Assembly (NCBI RefSeq): GCF_014250515.1
Contig: NZ_CP060202.1
Span: 4,041,501-4,105,500 of the forward strand
Direction: 5' to 3'
DNA from: Hymenobacter sediminicola
GTDB taxonomy: Bacteria; Bacteroidota; Bacteroidia; Cytophagales; Hymenobacteraceae
DNA: 64,000 nucleotides
Position 1 is the first letter of the stretch. Every line of letters begins with the position of its first letter. Positions 1 through 8,056 of the stretch are shown in pieces. Position numbers and translations under genes: made by a program. A model generated the notes under the pieces. That model ran no database searches, was not told the origin of the DNA, and was given only the letters and a program-made list of their open reading frames with translations.

Positions 1-1311
1 GGCATAAATCCGGATGATAGGCTCCGTGTTCGACTTGCGCAGGTGCACCCACTCCTTATCAAACTCGATTTTCACCCCATCAATCGTGTTGACGGGCTGC
101 TTGGCGTAGCGCTGCTGCATCTGCTCCAGCACTTGGTCGGTATTGATTTCCGGCGTCAGCTCAATCTTATTTTTTGAGATAAAGTAGTTGGGGTAAGAAG
201 CCCGCAGGCGTGTCATGGTGAGACCGGTCTTGGCCAGGTGGCTCAGGAAAAGCGCAATACCTACCAGCGAGTCGCGTCCATAATGCAGCTCCGGGTAGAT
301 GATACCGCCGTTACCTTCGCCGCCAATTATGGCGTTGGTTTCCTTCATCTTGGTCACCACGTTCACCTCGCCCACGGCTGCTGCCGCATAGTTGCCGCCG
401 TGCTTTTCCGTTACGTCGCGCAGGGCCCGGGTGCTGCTCAAGTTGCTGACGGTGTTGCCGCCGCCGTTTTGCTGCAGCACATAGTCAGCCACGGCTACTA
501 GCGTGTACTCCTCGCCGAACATGGTGCCGTCTTCGTTCACCAGCGCCAGGCGGTCCACATCGGGGTCTACCACAATGCCCAGATCGAAGGAGCCTTTTTC
601 CATCGTTTTGGCAATTTCCCGCAGGTTTTCGGGCAGCGGCTCAGGGTTGTGCGCAAAGTCGCCGGTTGGCTCGCAGAACAGCTTCTCGATGACCTCCACA
701 CCTAATTGCTCCAGCAGCATAGGCACGGCAAAGCCGCCTGTGGAATTTACCGCATCCACTACCACCCGGAAATTCTTGCCCTTGATGGCGGCCTTGTCGA
801 CCAGCGGCAGCGCCAGAATGGTGTTGATGTGCTCCTGTAGGAACGTGTCGTCGGTGCTGTATTGGCCCAGCTTCATAACGGGCGCAAAGTCAAATGCCTC
901 CGAGTCGCCGAGGGTCAGTACTTTTTTGCCTTCCTCATCCGATATGAACTCGCCCTTGTCGTTGAGCAGTTTCAGCGCGTTCCACTGCTTCGGGTTGTGC
1001 GAAGCCGTTAGAATGATGCCGCCACCGGCTTTTTTAGCTGGCACCGCCATTTCTACGGTAGGAGTCGTGCTCAGGCCCAGATCCACTACGTCGATGCCCA
1101 AGCCCTGCAATGTGGCGGCCACCAGCTTGCTCACCATCTCGCCGGAAATGCGTGCGTCGCGCCCGATAACGATGGTATTGTTTTGGGTGGTGTTGAGAAC
1201 CCACGTGCCAAAAGCCGCCGCGTATTTTACAATGTCGATGGGCGTCAGGCCTTCGCCGGCTGCGCCGCCAATAGTACCCCGGATGCCCGAAATGGATTTA
1301 ATCAGTGCCAC
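1..1311 (-). CDS. glmM: Phosphoglucosamine mutase (GlmM-type), partial at left edge
   Basis: Alpha-D-phosphohexomutase that most likely converts glucosamine-6-phosphate to glucosamine-1-phosphate for UDP-GlcNAc, hence peptidoglycan and LPS. About 437 residues are visible, against the usual 455-465, so only the C-terminal tail is missing. Visible motifs, in order: the catalytic phosphoserine loop TASHNP (Ser about 104), the metal-binding loop DPDVDR (249-254), the sugar-specificity loop GEGNGG, and the phosphate-binding loop RKSNTEP close to the window edge. The start is a GTG that gives the conserved N-terminus VALIKSISGIRGTIGG; no in-frame ATG lies nearby. A -7 element sits about 26 bases upstream. 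It is divergent from mazG. A phosphomannomutase role cannot be excluded from the family alone, but the N-terminus is typical of Bacteroidota GlmM. Confidence 0.93.
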   Translation of the reverse strand, partial: MALIKSISGIRGTIGGAAGEGLTPIDIVKYAAAFGTWVLNTTQNNTIVIGRDARISGEMVSKLVAATLQGLGIDVVDLGLSTTPTVEMAVPAKKAGGGIILTASHNPKQWNALKLLNDKGEFISDEEGKKVLTLGDSEAFDFAPVMKLGQYSTDDTFLQEHINTILALPLVDKAAIKGKNFRVVVDAVNSTGGFAVPMLLEQLGVEVIEKLFCEPTGDFAHNPEPLPENLREIAKTMEKGSFDLGIVVDPDVDRLALVNEDGTMFGEEYTLVAVADYVLQQNGGGNTVSNLSSTRALRDVTEKHGGNYAAAAVGEVNVVTKMKETNAIIGGEGNGGIIYPELHYGRDSLVGIALFLSHLAKTGLTMTRLRASYPNYFISKNKIELTPEINTDQVLEQMQQRYAKQPVNTIDGVKIEFDKEWVHLRKSNTEPIIRIYA

Positions 1312-1337
1312 AAGCCAAGTCTGTTTTTTGAATGGGG

Positions 1338-1345
1338 CAAAAGTA
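1338..1345 (-). promoter_or_regulatory. Bacteroidota -7 promoter element for glmM
   Basis: TACTTTTG on the minus strand matches the TAnnTTTG consensus. The predicted transcription start is about 1334, giving a leader of roughly 23 nt before the GTG. No clear -33 TTTG is visible. Confidence 0.5.
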
Positions 1346-1478
1346 GAGAAACGCCCCTGCTTTCGCTATGAAAGTACGTATTCTGTGCCGCAGCAGTGCG
1401 CAGGCAGGTTTGTCACCTTATCTGCTCCGCTGTTCACTCCGCCGTGACGGCCTAACGATAGAGTGTGGCATGGCGTTG

Positions 1479-1486
1479 TATCTTTG
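1479..1486 (+). promoter_or_regulatory. -7 promoter element for mazG, almost touching the start codon
   Basis: TATCTTTG is a perfect TAnnTTTG. It ends five bases before the mazG ATG at 1492, so transcription is expected to begin about two bases before the start codon and the mRNA would be nearly leaderless. Confidence 0.55.
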
Positions 1487-1491
1487 AACTA

Positions 1492-2331
1492 ATGGAATAT
1501 AACACTCCCAACCGCCGGCCGGCTCAGCTGGAAGCTTTTAGCCGCCTGCTTGATGTGCTGGAACGCCTGCGCGCCGAATGTCCCTGGGACCGAAAGCAAA
1601 CCCTGGAGAGCCTGCGCCACCTCACCATCGAAGAAACCTACGAACTCAGCGACGCCATTATCCGCCACGACCTGCCGGACTTGCAAAAAGAGCTGGGGGA
1701 TGTATTTCTGCACCTGATTTTTTACGCCAAAATAGCCTCTGAGACTGGTCAGTTCGACATTGCAGATGTGCTGAATGCGCAGTGCGAAAAGCTTATCTTC
1801 CGGCATCCGCATATTTATGGCAGCGTGCAGGCCGAAACCGAAGAAGAGGTGAAGCGCAACTGGGAACAGCTTAAACTCAAGGAAAAAGGCAACACGTCGG
1901 TGCTTGGTGGCGTACCTACCTCGCTACCGGCTCTTGTGAAGGCGATGCGCATTCAGGAGAAAGCGCGCGGTGCGGGCTTCGACTGGGAGCGACCAGAGCA
2001 AGTATGGGAGAAAGTGCAGGAGGAACTTGGCGAGTTTCAGGCAGAATTTGCGCACGCTGAACCGGCTGCAATCAATCCGGAACGGGCCGCTGCCGAGTTC
2101 GGCGACCTACTATTTTCGCTGATCAACTTTGCCCGCCATGCTGGCATCAATCCTGAAGAGGCTCTCGAACGTACAAATCGTAAATTCATTCACCGCTTTC
2201 AATACCTAGAAACTGAAGCAGCACGCGCCGGCCATCAACTGCGTGACTTAACCTTGGCTCAGATGGACGTGTATTGGGAGCAGGCCAAAAAGCAAGCTCT
2301 CCCCTCCGCTCCTACTGCACCTAAGAAATAG
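1492..2331 (+). CDS. mazG: Nucleoside triphosphate pyrophosphohydrolase MazG
   Basis: All-alpha NTP pyrophosphatase that hydrolyses (d)NTPs to NMP and PPi, a house-cleaning role in the cytosol. 279 residues, the two-domain length of E. coli-type MazG. The first domain carries the CPWDRKQT segment (30-37), the metal-binding EExxE (Glu47, Glu48, Glu51) and KELGDVFLHL; a second, diverged copy follows (EELGEFQAE, EFGDLLFSLINFARH). The ATG at 1492 is chosen over an upstream in-frame start at 1465 because the latter lies upstream of the -7 element at 1479-1486. The protein ends in a short Pro/Ala/Lys tail. Confidence 0.93.
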   Translation: MEYNTPNRRPAQLEAFSRLLDVLERLRAECPWDRKQTLESLRHLTIEETYELSDAIIRHDLPDLQKELGDVFLHLIFYAKIASETGQFDIADVLNAQCEKLIFRHPHIYGSVQAETEEEVKRNWEQLKLKEKGNTSVLGGVPTSLPALVKAMRIQEKARGAGFDWERPEQVWEKVQEELGEFQAEFAHAEPAAINPERAAAEFGDLLFSLINFARHAGINPEEALERTNRKFIHRFQYLETEAARAGHQLRDLTLAQMDVYWEQAKKQALPSAPTAPKK

Positions 2332-2588
2332 CCTTTTTTCGGGGCCCTACCCGTTTTAAAGCGTTTAAACCCCGATTTCATTTGGCGACACTCCGATTTT
2401 TTAATTAGGTTTGCCAAGGATAGACCGAATTTCGGACGGGCCCCGCACACGAGCAGACCCACGTTTTTTGCCGCTGGCAATACGTGCGGGTGAGCGGGGC
2501 ACTGTTGTCTTTAAGGCTGTCTACCGCTCGTTTACCCATTTTACACCAGTTTACCTTTCACCACAACCCCCCCTAATTCTCCGGAACA

Positions 2589-3467
2589 ATGGAACAAAAG
2601 AATGCCCTGAACAAGAACGTGCGGCCTGCCGCTCCTGCCGCGCCTAAGGGTGAGGCGAAAGGCGGATCCGCGTTTGCCGCCATCGTGATTCCGCTGGCCT
2701 TCGTTGTAAGCATTATCATCTTCCAATTCGTGCTGGGCAACCCTAGCAACTTTGTGGGCAATGACAACGCTAATGCAGCTCTGCCCGGCAATTACCTTGG
2801 TACGGTGTACAAAGGTGGTGTCATCGTACCACTCCTGATGACGCTGTTCCTATTGGTACTGACCTTCTCGATTGAGCGTTTCCTGACCATCAGCAAAGCC
2901 AAAGGCTCTAAAGGTGTGGAAAGCTTCGTTCGTACTGTTCGTCAGAAACTGAACGTGAACGACATCACTGGTGCTATTGCCGCCTGCGACCAGCAGAAAG
3001 GTTCGGTAGCCGCCGTAGTTAAGTCGGGCCTGCTGAAGTACCAGGAAATGGCACGTGAGCGTGGCATGGACAAAGACCAGAAAATCCTGGCCATCCAGAA
3101 GGAAATCGAAGAGTCGACGACTCTGGAATTGCCAATGCTGGAGAAAAACCTCGTTATCCTGTCTACCATTGCTTCGGTATCGACGCTGGTAGGTCTGCTG
3201 GGTACGGTATTCGGTATGATCAAGGCCTTCTCGGCTCTGGCTCAAGCTGGTAACCCTGATGCAGTAGCGCTGGCAGAAGGTATTTCGGAAGCACTGATCA
3301 ACACGGCTATCGGTATTGCCGGTTCGGCCATTGCCATCATTGCCTACAACTACTTCACCAGCAAAATTGACGAGCTGACCTACAGCATCGACGAGGCTGG
3401 CTTCAGCATCATTCAGACCTTTGCTGCTCAGCACGGCGAGAAGACGACGGAAACTTATACTGCCTAA
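2589..3467 (+). CDS. exbB: ExbB/TolQ/MotA-family proton channel subunit
   Basis: Inner-membrane channel subunit that, with ExbD, uses the proton-motive force to energise TonB. 292 residues. It has a basic, Ala/Pro-rich N-terminus, a first membrane segment at about 28-48, a second at about 78-98 ending in SIERFL, a cytoplasmic loop, and the conserved TolQ/ExbB channel region with segments near 195-220 (SVSTLVGLLGTVFGMI) and 240-265 (GISEALINTAIGIAGSAIAI). The N-terminal segment plus extension makes it longer than E. coli ExbB, as usual in Bacteroidota. It is first of a same-strand run with two exbD and tonB, so it heads the Ton operon. The 257-base upstream gap holds a weak TACCTTTC at 2552-2559 that may be its -7 element. 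Confidence 0.93.
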   Translation: MEQKNALNKNVRPAAPAAPKGEAKGGSAFAAIVIPLAFVVSIIIFQFVLGNPSNFVGNDNANAALPGNYLGTVYKGGVIVPLLMTLFLLVLTFSIERFLTISKAKGSKGVESFVRTVRQKLNVNDITGAIAACDQQKGSVAAVVKSGLLKYQEMARERGMDKDQKILAIQKEIEESTTLELPMLEKNLVILSTIASVSTLVGLLGTVFGMIKAFSALAQAGNPDAVALAEGISEALINTAIGIAGSAIAIIAYNYFTSKIDELTYSIDEAGFSIIQTFAAQHGEKTTETYTA

Positions 3468-3532
3468 GTTGCGGTTAACGCAATAGCAGCGCGTATTTTT
3501 CGTTTTTCTGAATATTCTCAACCACGCACGAA

Positions 3533-4156
3533 ATGGGTAAAGTAAAGCCTCACAGAACCGGCCCCTCGCTGGACATGACCCCGATGGTGGATCTGGCCTT
3601 CCTGCTGGTGACGTTCTTCATGCTGACTACCAAATTCTCTCCGGAGGAGGTGGTAGTGGTTGACACTCCTGCCTCTACTTCAGACTTTAAGCTTCCCGAA
3701 AGCAACGTTATCCGTCTTCTTATTGATAAGGATAAGCGCGTGTTCTTCGGCTTGGAAAGCGACAAGGCTAAGCCCCTATTGCTCGACAAGATGGCCGCTA
3801 AGTACGGCGTCACTTTCACACAGAAGCAAAAGAACGCCTTTGGTGGCCTCAATAGCTTCGGTGTACCAGTGCAGCAGCTTGGCTCACTACTCGACATGAG
3901 TACTGAGCAGCGCAAAGAAGTAAAGCAGCCTGGTCTGCTTTCCGTTACTGATACTGTTCAGTTGATGGACTGGGTAATGGAAGCCCGCAAAGCCAACCAG
4001 GAAGCTGTCGGTAAGCCCACGTTTATTGCCATCAAAGGCGACAACAACGCGGACGTAGCCACGGTGAAGCGTGTCATTCAGCTGATGCAAAACAAGAACA
4101 TCAACCGTTTCAACCTCATCACCGACTTGGAGAACAAGCCGGTAGTGAGCCGTTAA
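3533..4156 (+). CDS. exbD: ExbD/TolR-family biopolymer transport protein, first copy
   Basis: Single-pass membrane protein of the Ton motor. 207 residues, longer than the usual 130-150. The N-terminal stretch SLDMTPMVDLAFLLVTFFML is the diagnostic ExbD/TolR transmembrane segment, with the proton-carrying Asp kept in MVDLAF. The periplasmic part carries an insertion of about 50 residues (around 95-150) compared with standard ExbD, followed by the typical fold end (IAIKGDNNADVATVKRVI). It lies 65 bases after exbB and 12 bases before the second exbD. Tandem, non-identical ExbDs are common in Bacteroidota Ton operons; whether they form a mixed complex is inference. Confidence 0.92.
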   Translation: MGKVKPHRTGPSLDMTPMVDLAFLLVTFFMLTTKFSPEEVVVVDTPASTSDFKLPESNVIRLLIDKDKRVFFGLESDKAKPLLLDKMAAKYGVTFTQKQKNAFGGLNSFGVPVQQLGSLLDMSTEQRKEVKQPGLLSVTDTVQLMDWVMEARKANQEAVGKPTFIAIKGDNNADVATVKRVIQLMQNKNINRFNLITDLENKPVVSR

Positions 4157-4168
4157 ACCAGCAGCGAC

Positions 4169-4690
4169 ATGGCAGAAATACAACAACAAGCCGACTCCGG
4201 TAAAGGAGGAAAGAAGCGGGCCAAGAAAATGTCGACCAAAATCGACATGACCCCCATGGTAGACTTGGCCTTCCTGCTTCTGACCTTCTTCATGCTGACC
4301 ACGACGTTCAACAAGCCGAACGTAATGCAGCTGACCATGCCGGTTAAGGAAAAGAACCCGGACGAACAATCACAGATCAAGGCGTCGGATGCTTTCACTA
4401 TCGTAATGGGTGAAGCCAACAAGCTTTACTATTATGAAGGCCTGCTGGCCGATGACGTGAAGCCCGAGCTGAAGCTCTCTAATTATTCGGCCGATGGGAT
4501 CCGCAAGGTCTTGCTGGCCCGGCAGCGCCAGAACCCCAAAACGGTGGTTCTGATCAAGCCGGACGACAAGTCCAACTACCAAAACATGGTAGATATCTTG
4601 GATGAGATGAACATCACCGACCAGAAGAAATATGCGTTGGTAGATATCTCGAAGGCTGACTTAGAACTCATTAAAACCTCCGGGCTATGA
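4169..4690 (+). CDS. exbD: ExbD/TolR-family biopolymer transport protein, second copy
   Basis: Second single-pass Ton motor subunit, 173 residues. A Gly/Lys-rich cytoplasmic N-terminus precedes the membrane segment KIDMTPMVDLAFLLLTFFML, nearly identical to that of the upstream copy and again retaining the key Asp. The periplasmic domain differs (NKLYYYEGLLADDVKPEL, then VVLIKPDDKSNYQNMVDILDEM). The stop overlaps the next start (ATGA at 4687-4690), so it is translationally coupled to tonB. Confidence 0.92.
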   Translation: MAEIQQQADSGKGGKKRAKKMSTKIDMTPMVDLAFLLLTFFMLTTTFNKPNVMQLTMPVKEKNPDEQSQIKASDAFTIVMGEANKLYYYEGLLADDVKPELKLSNYSADGIRKVLLARQRQNPKTVVLIKPDDKSNYQNMVDILDEMNITDQKKYALVDISKADLELIKTSGL

Positions 4691-5514
4691 TGGATAATGC
4701 GCAAATAGCGCAGGCGAGTCTCAACGACATCGTGTTCGAAGGCCGGAATAAGGCCTACGGTGCATATGTGTTGCGGCGCTTGTACAGCAAGCACGTCACG
4801 CGCGCCCTTCTCATCGCAGTTGCCTTTTTTGCCCTGATCGTAAGCTTCCCGCTAATTGCGCGAATCTTCAGCGACAATACAGTGGTAGAAGAGGACAAGA
4901 TGCTGAAGGAAAACGTCCTGATGGATGCCCCTCCATTGGACCAAACCAAACCACCACCACCGCCCCCACCACCGGAGGCGCCACCACCGCCACCACCGAA
5001 GCTTTCCACCATCAAGTTCACGCCTCCGGTAGTGAAAAAAGATGAGGAAGTACGGAAAGAGGAGGAAATTCCGGATCAGAAGGAACTGGAAGACAAGGTA
5101 GTTTCTACCGTTACCGTGAAAGGCAACACCGACAACCCAATCGACTTGAATGGGCTGGAAGGTGAAGGCAACAAGGTAGTGGAAGAAGTAGTAGAGCAGA
5201 AGGTATACCAGTACGTGGAGCAAATGCCCGTATTCCCTGGTGGCCAAGAAGCCCTGCTGCAATACATTGCCAAGAACATTAAGTACCCAGCGCTGGCTCT
5301 GCGGAACCAGGTTGAAGGAAAGGTGTTCATTGCCTTCGTGGTTGGCCCGGATGGCCAGGTATCGGATGTGAAGATTCAGAAAGGTATTGGTGCCGGCTGC
5401 GACGAAGAAGCAGCCCGCGTTATCAAGAACCTGCCGAAGTTTGCACCAGGTAAGCAGAACGGCCGCGCCGTTAGCGTATCCTACACCGTACCGGTAACCT
5501 TCGCTATCAAGTAA
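4687..5514 (+). CDS. tonB: Energy transducer TonB
   Basis: Periplasm-spanning transducer that passes ExbBD energy to outer-membrane receptors. 275 residues. The N-terminus carries FEGRNKAYGAYVLRRLY, then one transmembrane helix at about 38-60. A rigid proline-rich spacer follows at about 85-103 (runs of 9 and 6 prolines split by EA), then an acidic/Lys linker and a C-terminal TonB domain from about 180 (MPVFPGGQEALLQYI, NQVEGKVFIAFVV). It overlaps the stop of the second exbD; an ATG one codon later would serve equally. A strong terminator follows at 5549, so exbB-exbD-exbD-tonB form one unit. Confidence 0.94.
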   Translation: MMDNAQIAQASLNDIVFEGRNKAYGAYVLRRLYSKHVTRALLIAVAFFALIVSFPLIARIFSDNTVVEEDKMLKENVLMDAPPLDQTKPPPPPPPPEAPPPPPPKLSTIKFTPPVVKKDEEVRKEEEIPDQKELEDKVVSTVTVKGNTDNPIDLNGLEGEGNKVVEEVVEQKVYQYVEQMPVFPGGQEALLQYIAKNIKYPALALRNQVEGKVFIAFVVGPDGQVSDVKIQKGIGAGCDEEAARVIKNLPKFAPGKQNGRAVSVSYTVPVTFAIK

Positions 5515-5548
5515 GCATACCAGAATCCTGCTTCGGCTTGATTCGTTT

Positions 5549-5590
5549 AAACCCCCACTACCAGCGCATGCCGGTTGTGGGGGTTTTTAT
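5549..5590 (+). terminator. Rho-independent terminator after tonB
   Basis: A ten-pair stem, AAACCCCCAC (5549-5558) against GTGGGGGTTT (5577-5586), is followed by a T-rich tail. It ends the exbB-tonB unit before the second tonB paralogue. Confidence 0.85.
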
Positions 5591-5742
5591 TTTTAAATTA
5601 TTTATACGGCTTGCATACTATATAGAAATATGGGGCCGTTATGCCCTTGAAAGCCAGGCGGTGTGAGGTACCGAGAAGTGAAAATGAGCCGGGCTTGGGA
5701 ATGCGCTGTGTGTATCCGTTTCACCTTTAGCCCATATATTCC

Positions 5743-6579
5743 ATGAACACTCTCGATCTGCGCACCGCCACCCTCGACGACATGGTCTTTGAGGGGCGCA
5801 ACAAGGCCTATGGTGCCTTTATTCTGCGGCGCCTTTATCACCAGCATTTGGCCCGCGCCTCGGCTACAGCCATTATACTAAGTTTGCTCTTTATTAGCTC
5901 GCCTTTGATAATCCGGTGGCTCTTCCCTCCTGTTGTCGAAGCCGCTGAACTGATGGTTCTGCCTCCCACTGCAATAGAGCCAATGCAGGTGCCAGTATTC
6001 GAACCGAAAAAGGAAGTAGCACCACCAGTCGCACAAGTGCGACCCATCGTGAGGCCCCCTGCGCAGGATATTGCCACCCAAGTGGTGAAGGACGAATTGG
6101 TAAAGCCCGAGATTGTCAAGCCTACCGTTACTGATGTAGGCCCGATAACTGATATTGAAACCATAGCCGGCTCGACTGGCAAACCTGGTACAGGTACAGG
6201 CACCGGTGCTGGCACGGGTTCGGGTAAGACAGATTCAGGCACCACTAAGTCGGCAACTCCTCCGGCGCCCTTTATTACAGCAGAGGTTATGCCTCAGTTT
6301 GTGGGCGGCAACGAAGCGCTGATGAAGTACATGCAGAAACACCTTAAATACCCTCCGCTGGCGTTGCGCAACAATATTGAAGGAAAGGTCTTCATTTCCT
6401 TCACTGTGCAGGCCGACGGCTCCATTGCTGATGTGCAGGTGCTGAAGGGTCTGGGTTTTGGCACTGACGAAGAAGCCATTCGTGTAGTGAAGAGCATGCC
6501 ATCTTGGGTACCAGGGCAGCAGAATAAACGCTCAGTAGCCGTACGCTATAACATGCCCATTACCTTTCGCTACGACTAA
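5743..6579 (+). CDS. TonB-family energy transducer, second paralogue
   Basis: 278 residues with the same architecture as the tonB just upstream: N-terminal FEGRNKAYGAFILRRLYHQHLARA, one transmembrane helix (about 41-63), a periplasmic linker, and a C-terminal TonB domain (MPQFVGGNEALMKYM, NNIEGKVFISFTV). The linker is unlike the first copy: it has scattered Pro/Val and then a flexible Gly-Thr stretch around 145-165 instead of polyproline. The two clearly arose by duplication. It has its own transcription interval between two terminators (5549-5590 and 6653-6703). It probably serves the same ExbBD motor with a different receptor set; that is inference. Confidence 0.92.
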   Translation: MNTLDLRTATLDDMVFEGRNKAYGAFILRRLYHQHLARASATAIILSLLFISSPLIIRWLFPPVVEAAELMVLPPTAIEPMQVPVFEPKKEVAPPVAQVRPIVRPPAQDIATQVVKDELVKPEIVKPTVTDVGPITDIETIAGSTGKPGTGTGTGAGTGSGKTDSGTTKSATPPAPFITAEVMPQFVGGNEALMKYMQKHLKYPPLALRNNIEGKVFISFTVQADGSIADVQVLKGLGFGTDEEAIRVVKSMPSWVPGQQNKRSVAVRYNMPITFRYD

Positions 6580-6652
6580 CTCGCTTTAGGAGGCAAGAAG
6601 CTGAGGCTCACGCTACCGCATTTATAAGCGTACTAAAATTGTTTTTTAACAG

Positions 6653-6703
6653 GTCAAAAATCAGCCGGCTTCTCTTGAACCGGCTGATTTTTGACTTTTT
6701 TTG
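6653..6703 (+). terminator. Rho-independent terminator after second tonB
   Basis: A 16-pair perfect stem (6653-6668 against 6680-6695) is followed by TTTTTTT. It separates the tonB paralogue from the small membrane protein and PstS-like genes. Confidence 0.88.
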
Positions 6704-6799
6704 TGGCAATAATCATCCCTTGGATTCGTTCAGGCGAACCAGCCCCGGGGATTTTCGTGTTATACTGCTGACAAGTTTCTTTGCGCTGAACCACCTGCT

Positions 6800-7063
6800 A
6801 TGCTGAACCGCCCCACCACTGAGGAACGCCTGAACCAAAAGGCCCCGAAGCTGCTGCTGCGTTACTTCCTACTTTTCATGACCATCGTATATATGGGATT
6901 AGGGGTATGTTTGTGGGTAGCCCCCATAGCCCTTAACCTAACGATGGGTACCCGCCGTATTTTGGGAGGGGTATTCGTGATTTACGGAATCATTAGATTT
7001 GCCCGCATCTACCGGGAACATTTCCAGAACCCTTCCTCCAAGCATGAACGCACCCTTCGATAA
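6800..7063 (+). CDS. Small two-helix membrane protein of unknown function
   Basis: 87 residues with two predicted transmembrane helices: about 22-43 (LLRYFLLFMTIVYMGLGVCLWVAP) and about 51-66 (RILGGVFVIYGIIRF). Basic residues sit at both ends. I do not recognise the family. The ATG at 6800 is the first in-frame start. The 3' end overlaps the following lipoprotein gene by 20 bases in another frame, which argues that the two are translated together. Its position between the Ton genes and the PstS-like lipoprotein suggests an envelope role. Confidence 0.7.
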   Translation: MLNRPTTEERLNQKAPKLLLRYFLLFMTIVYMGLGVCLWVAPIALNLTMGTRRILGGVFVIYGIIRFARIYREHFQNPSSKHERTLR

Positions 7064-8015
7064 TCTGCGCAACTCCGGCTTGCTACTGGCGTCTGCTGTT
7101 CTGCTGCTGGCTAGCTGTAATCAGAACCCGGGAGCTAACACTGGGCCGAATGATGATACGCCTACCAGTGGCCGCATTCAGATCAGTGTTGATGAAACGT
7201 TTGCGCCTATTCTGAAGTCGCAGGTAGATACATTTCAGAAGCTTTATACCTATGCGCACATAGAAGCGGCCTATGAAGCCGAAGACTATGTGGCCGATGA
7301 CCTGATGACTGGCAAGGTGCGGGCCATTGTAATAGCGCGGCAACTGACTGGGGCGGAGAAAGCTAAGCTGGAGAGCCAGAAGCTTATTCCACGCACTACT
7401 AAAATTGCTACTGATGGCTTAGCCATTATTGTACATCCCTCGAATCCCGATTCGCTGCTGACTATGGCGCAATTGAAAGCCATTTTTACGGGGCAGAGTG
7501 CTTCTTGGAAGCAGATAAGCGGCAAGAACTCACTAGGGCCGATTGATGTGGTATTTGATGCCAACCGCTCGAGCACGACGCGTTACGTGCAGGATTCCAT
7601 CACACGTGGTACTGCGCTTACCAAGCGGGTTTTTGCTGCAAAATCGAACCCCGCACTGCTGGATTACGTTGCAACTCATCCGAACGCCATTGGTATCGTA
7701 GGCGCAAACTGGATTAGCGACCGGGACGATGCAGCTGTACAGCGGTTTCTGAAACGTGTACATGTAGCTGGTATCAGCCGGTCAGATAAGCCTGCTTCGC
7801 CCGACGATTATCTGCAACCGTATCAGGCTTACTTGGCACTTAAAACGTACCCACTTCGGCGGGAAGTCTATATTATCAGCCGCGAGGGACGGGCCGGTCT
7901 TGGCACCGGTTTTGCATCCTTTGTAGCAGGTACCAAAGGCCAGCTGATTGTTCTGAAGTCAGGACTGATGCCAGCCACCGGGCAAACCCGTATCGTGACT
8001 ACCACGAAACAGTAA
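7044..8015 (+). CDS. PstS-like periplasmic binding lipoprotein
   Basis: 323 residues. The ATG at 7044 is chosen because it gives a lipoprotein signal ending in LLLASC; the frame stays open to 6999 but that would bury the signal. The mature part resembles PstS-type phosphate-binding proteins (PBP2 fold): GRIQISVDETFAPIL, then ATDGLAIIVHPSNPDSLLT, ANRSSTTRYVQDS and PNAIGIVGANWISD. No pstC, pstA or pstB genes lie nearby, so a standard phosphate ABC importer is not supported. In Bacteroidota such proteins recur beside exbBD-tonB and a TPR gene, as here, pointing to a Ton-linked accessory role that is not established. Confidence 0.85.
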   Translation: MNAPFDNLRNSGLLLASAVLLLASCNQNPGANTGPNDDTPTSGRIQISVDETFAPILKSQVDTFQKLYTYAHIEAAYEAEDYVADDLMTGKVRAIVIARQLTGAEKAKLESQKLIPRTTKIATDGLAIIVHPSNPDSLLTMAQLKAIFTGQSASWKQISGKNSLGPIDVVFDANRSSTTRYVQDSITRGTALTKRVFAAKSNPALLDYVATHPNAIGIVGANWISDRDDAAVQRFLKRVHVAGISRSDKPASPDDYLQPYQAYLALKTYPLRREVYIISREGRAGLGTGFASFVAGTKGQLIVLKSGLMPATGQTRIVTTTKQ

Positions 8016-8056
8016 GCCTGCTTCTTTTCCACAAACACACCCTTTTCCAACATCCA

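Noticed and set aside
503..1447. 314-codon plus-strand frame
   Set aside because: Lies opposite glmM; composition is Ser/Pro/Arg-rich and no motif is seen. Shadow of the minus-strand gene.
4938..5000. CCA/CCG-rich run that looks like a microsatellite
   Set aside because: It encodes the polyproline spacer of TonB, a normal feature of the family, so it is coding sequence.
6180..6235. GGT/ACA/GGC repeat in the second tonB
   Set aside because: Encodes the Gly/Thr linker between the membrane helix and the TonB domain; not an independent repeat element.
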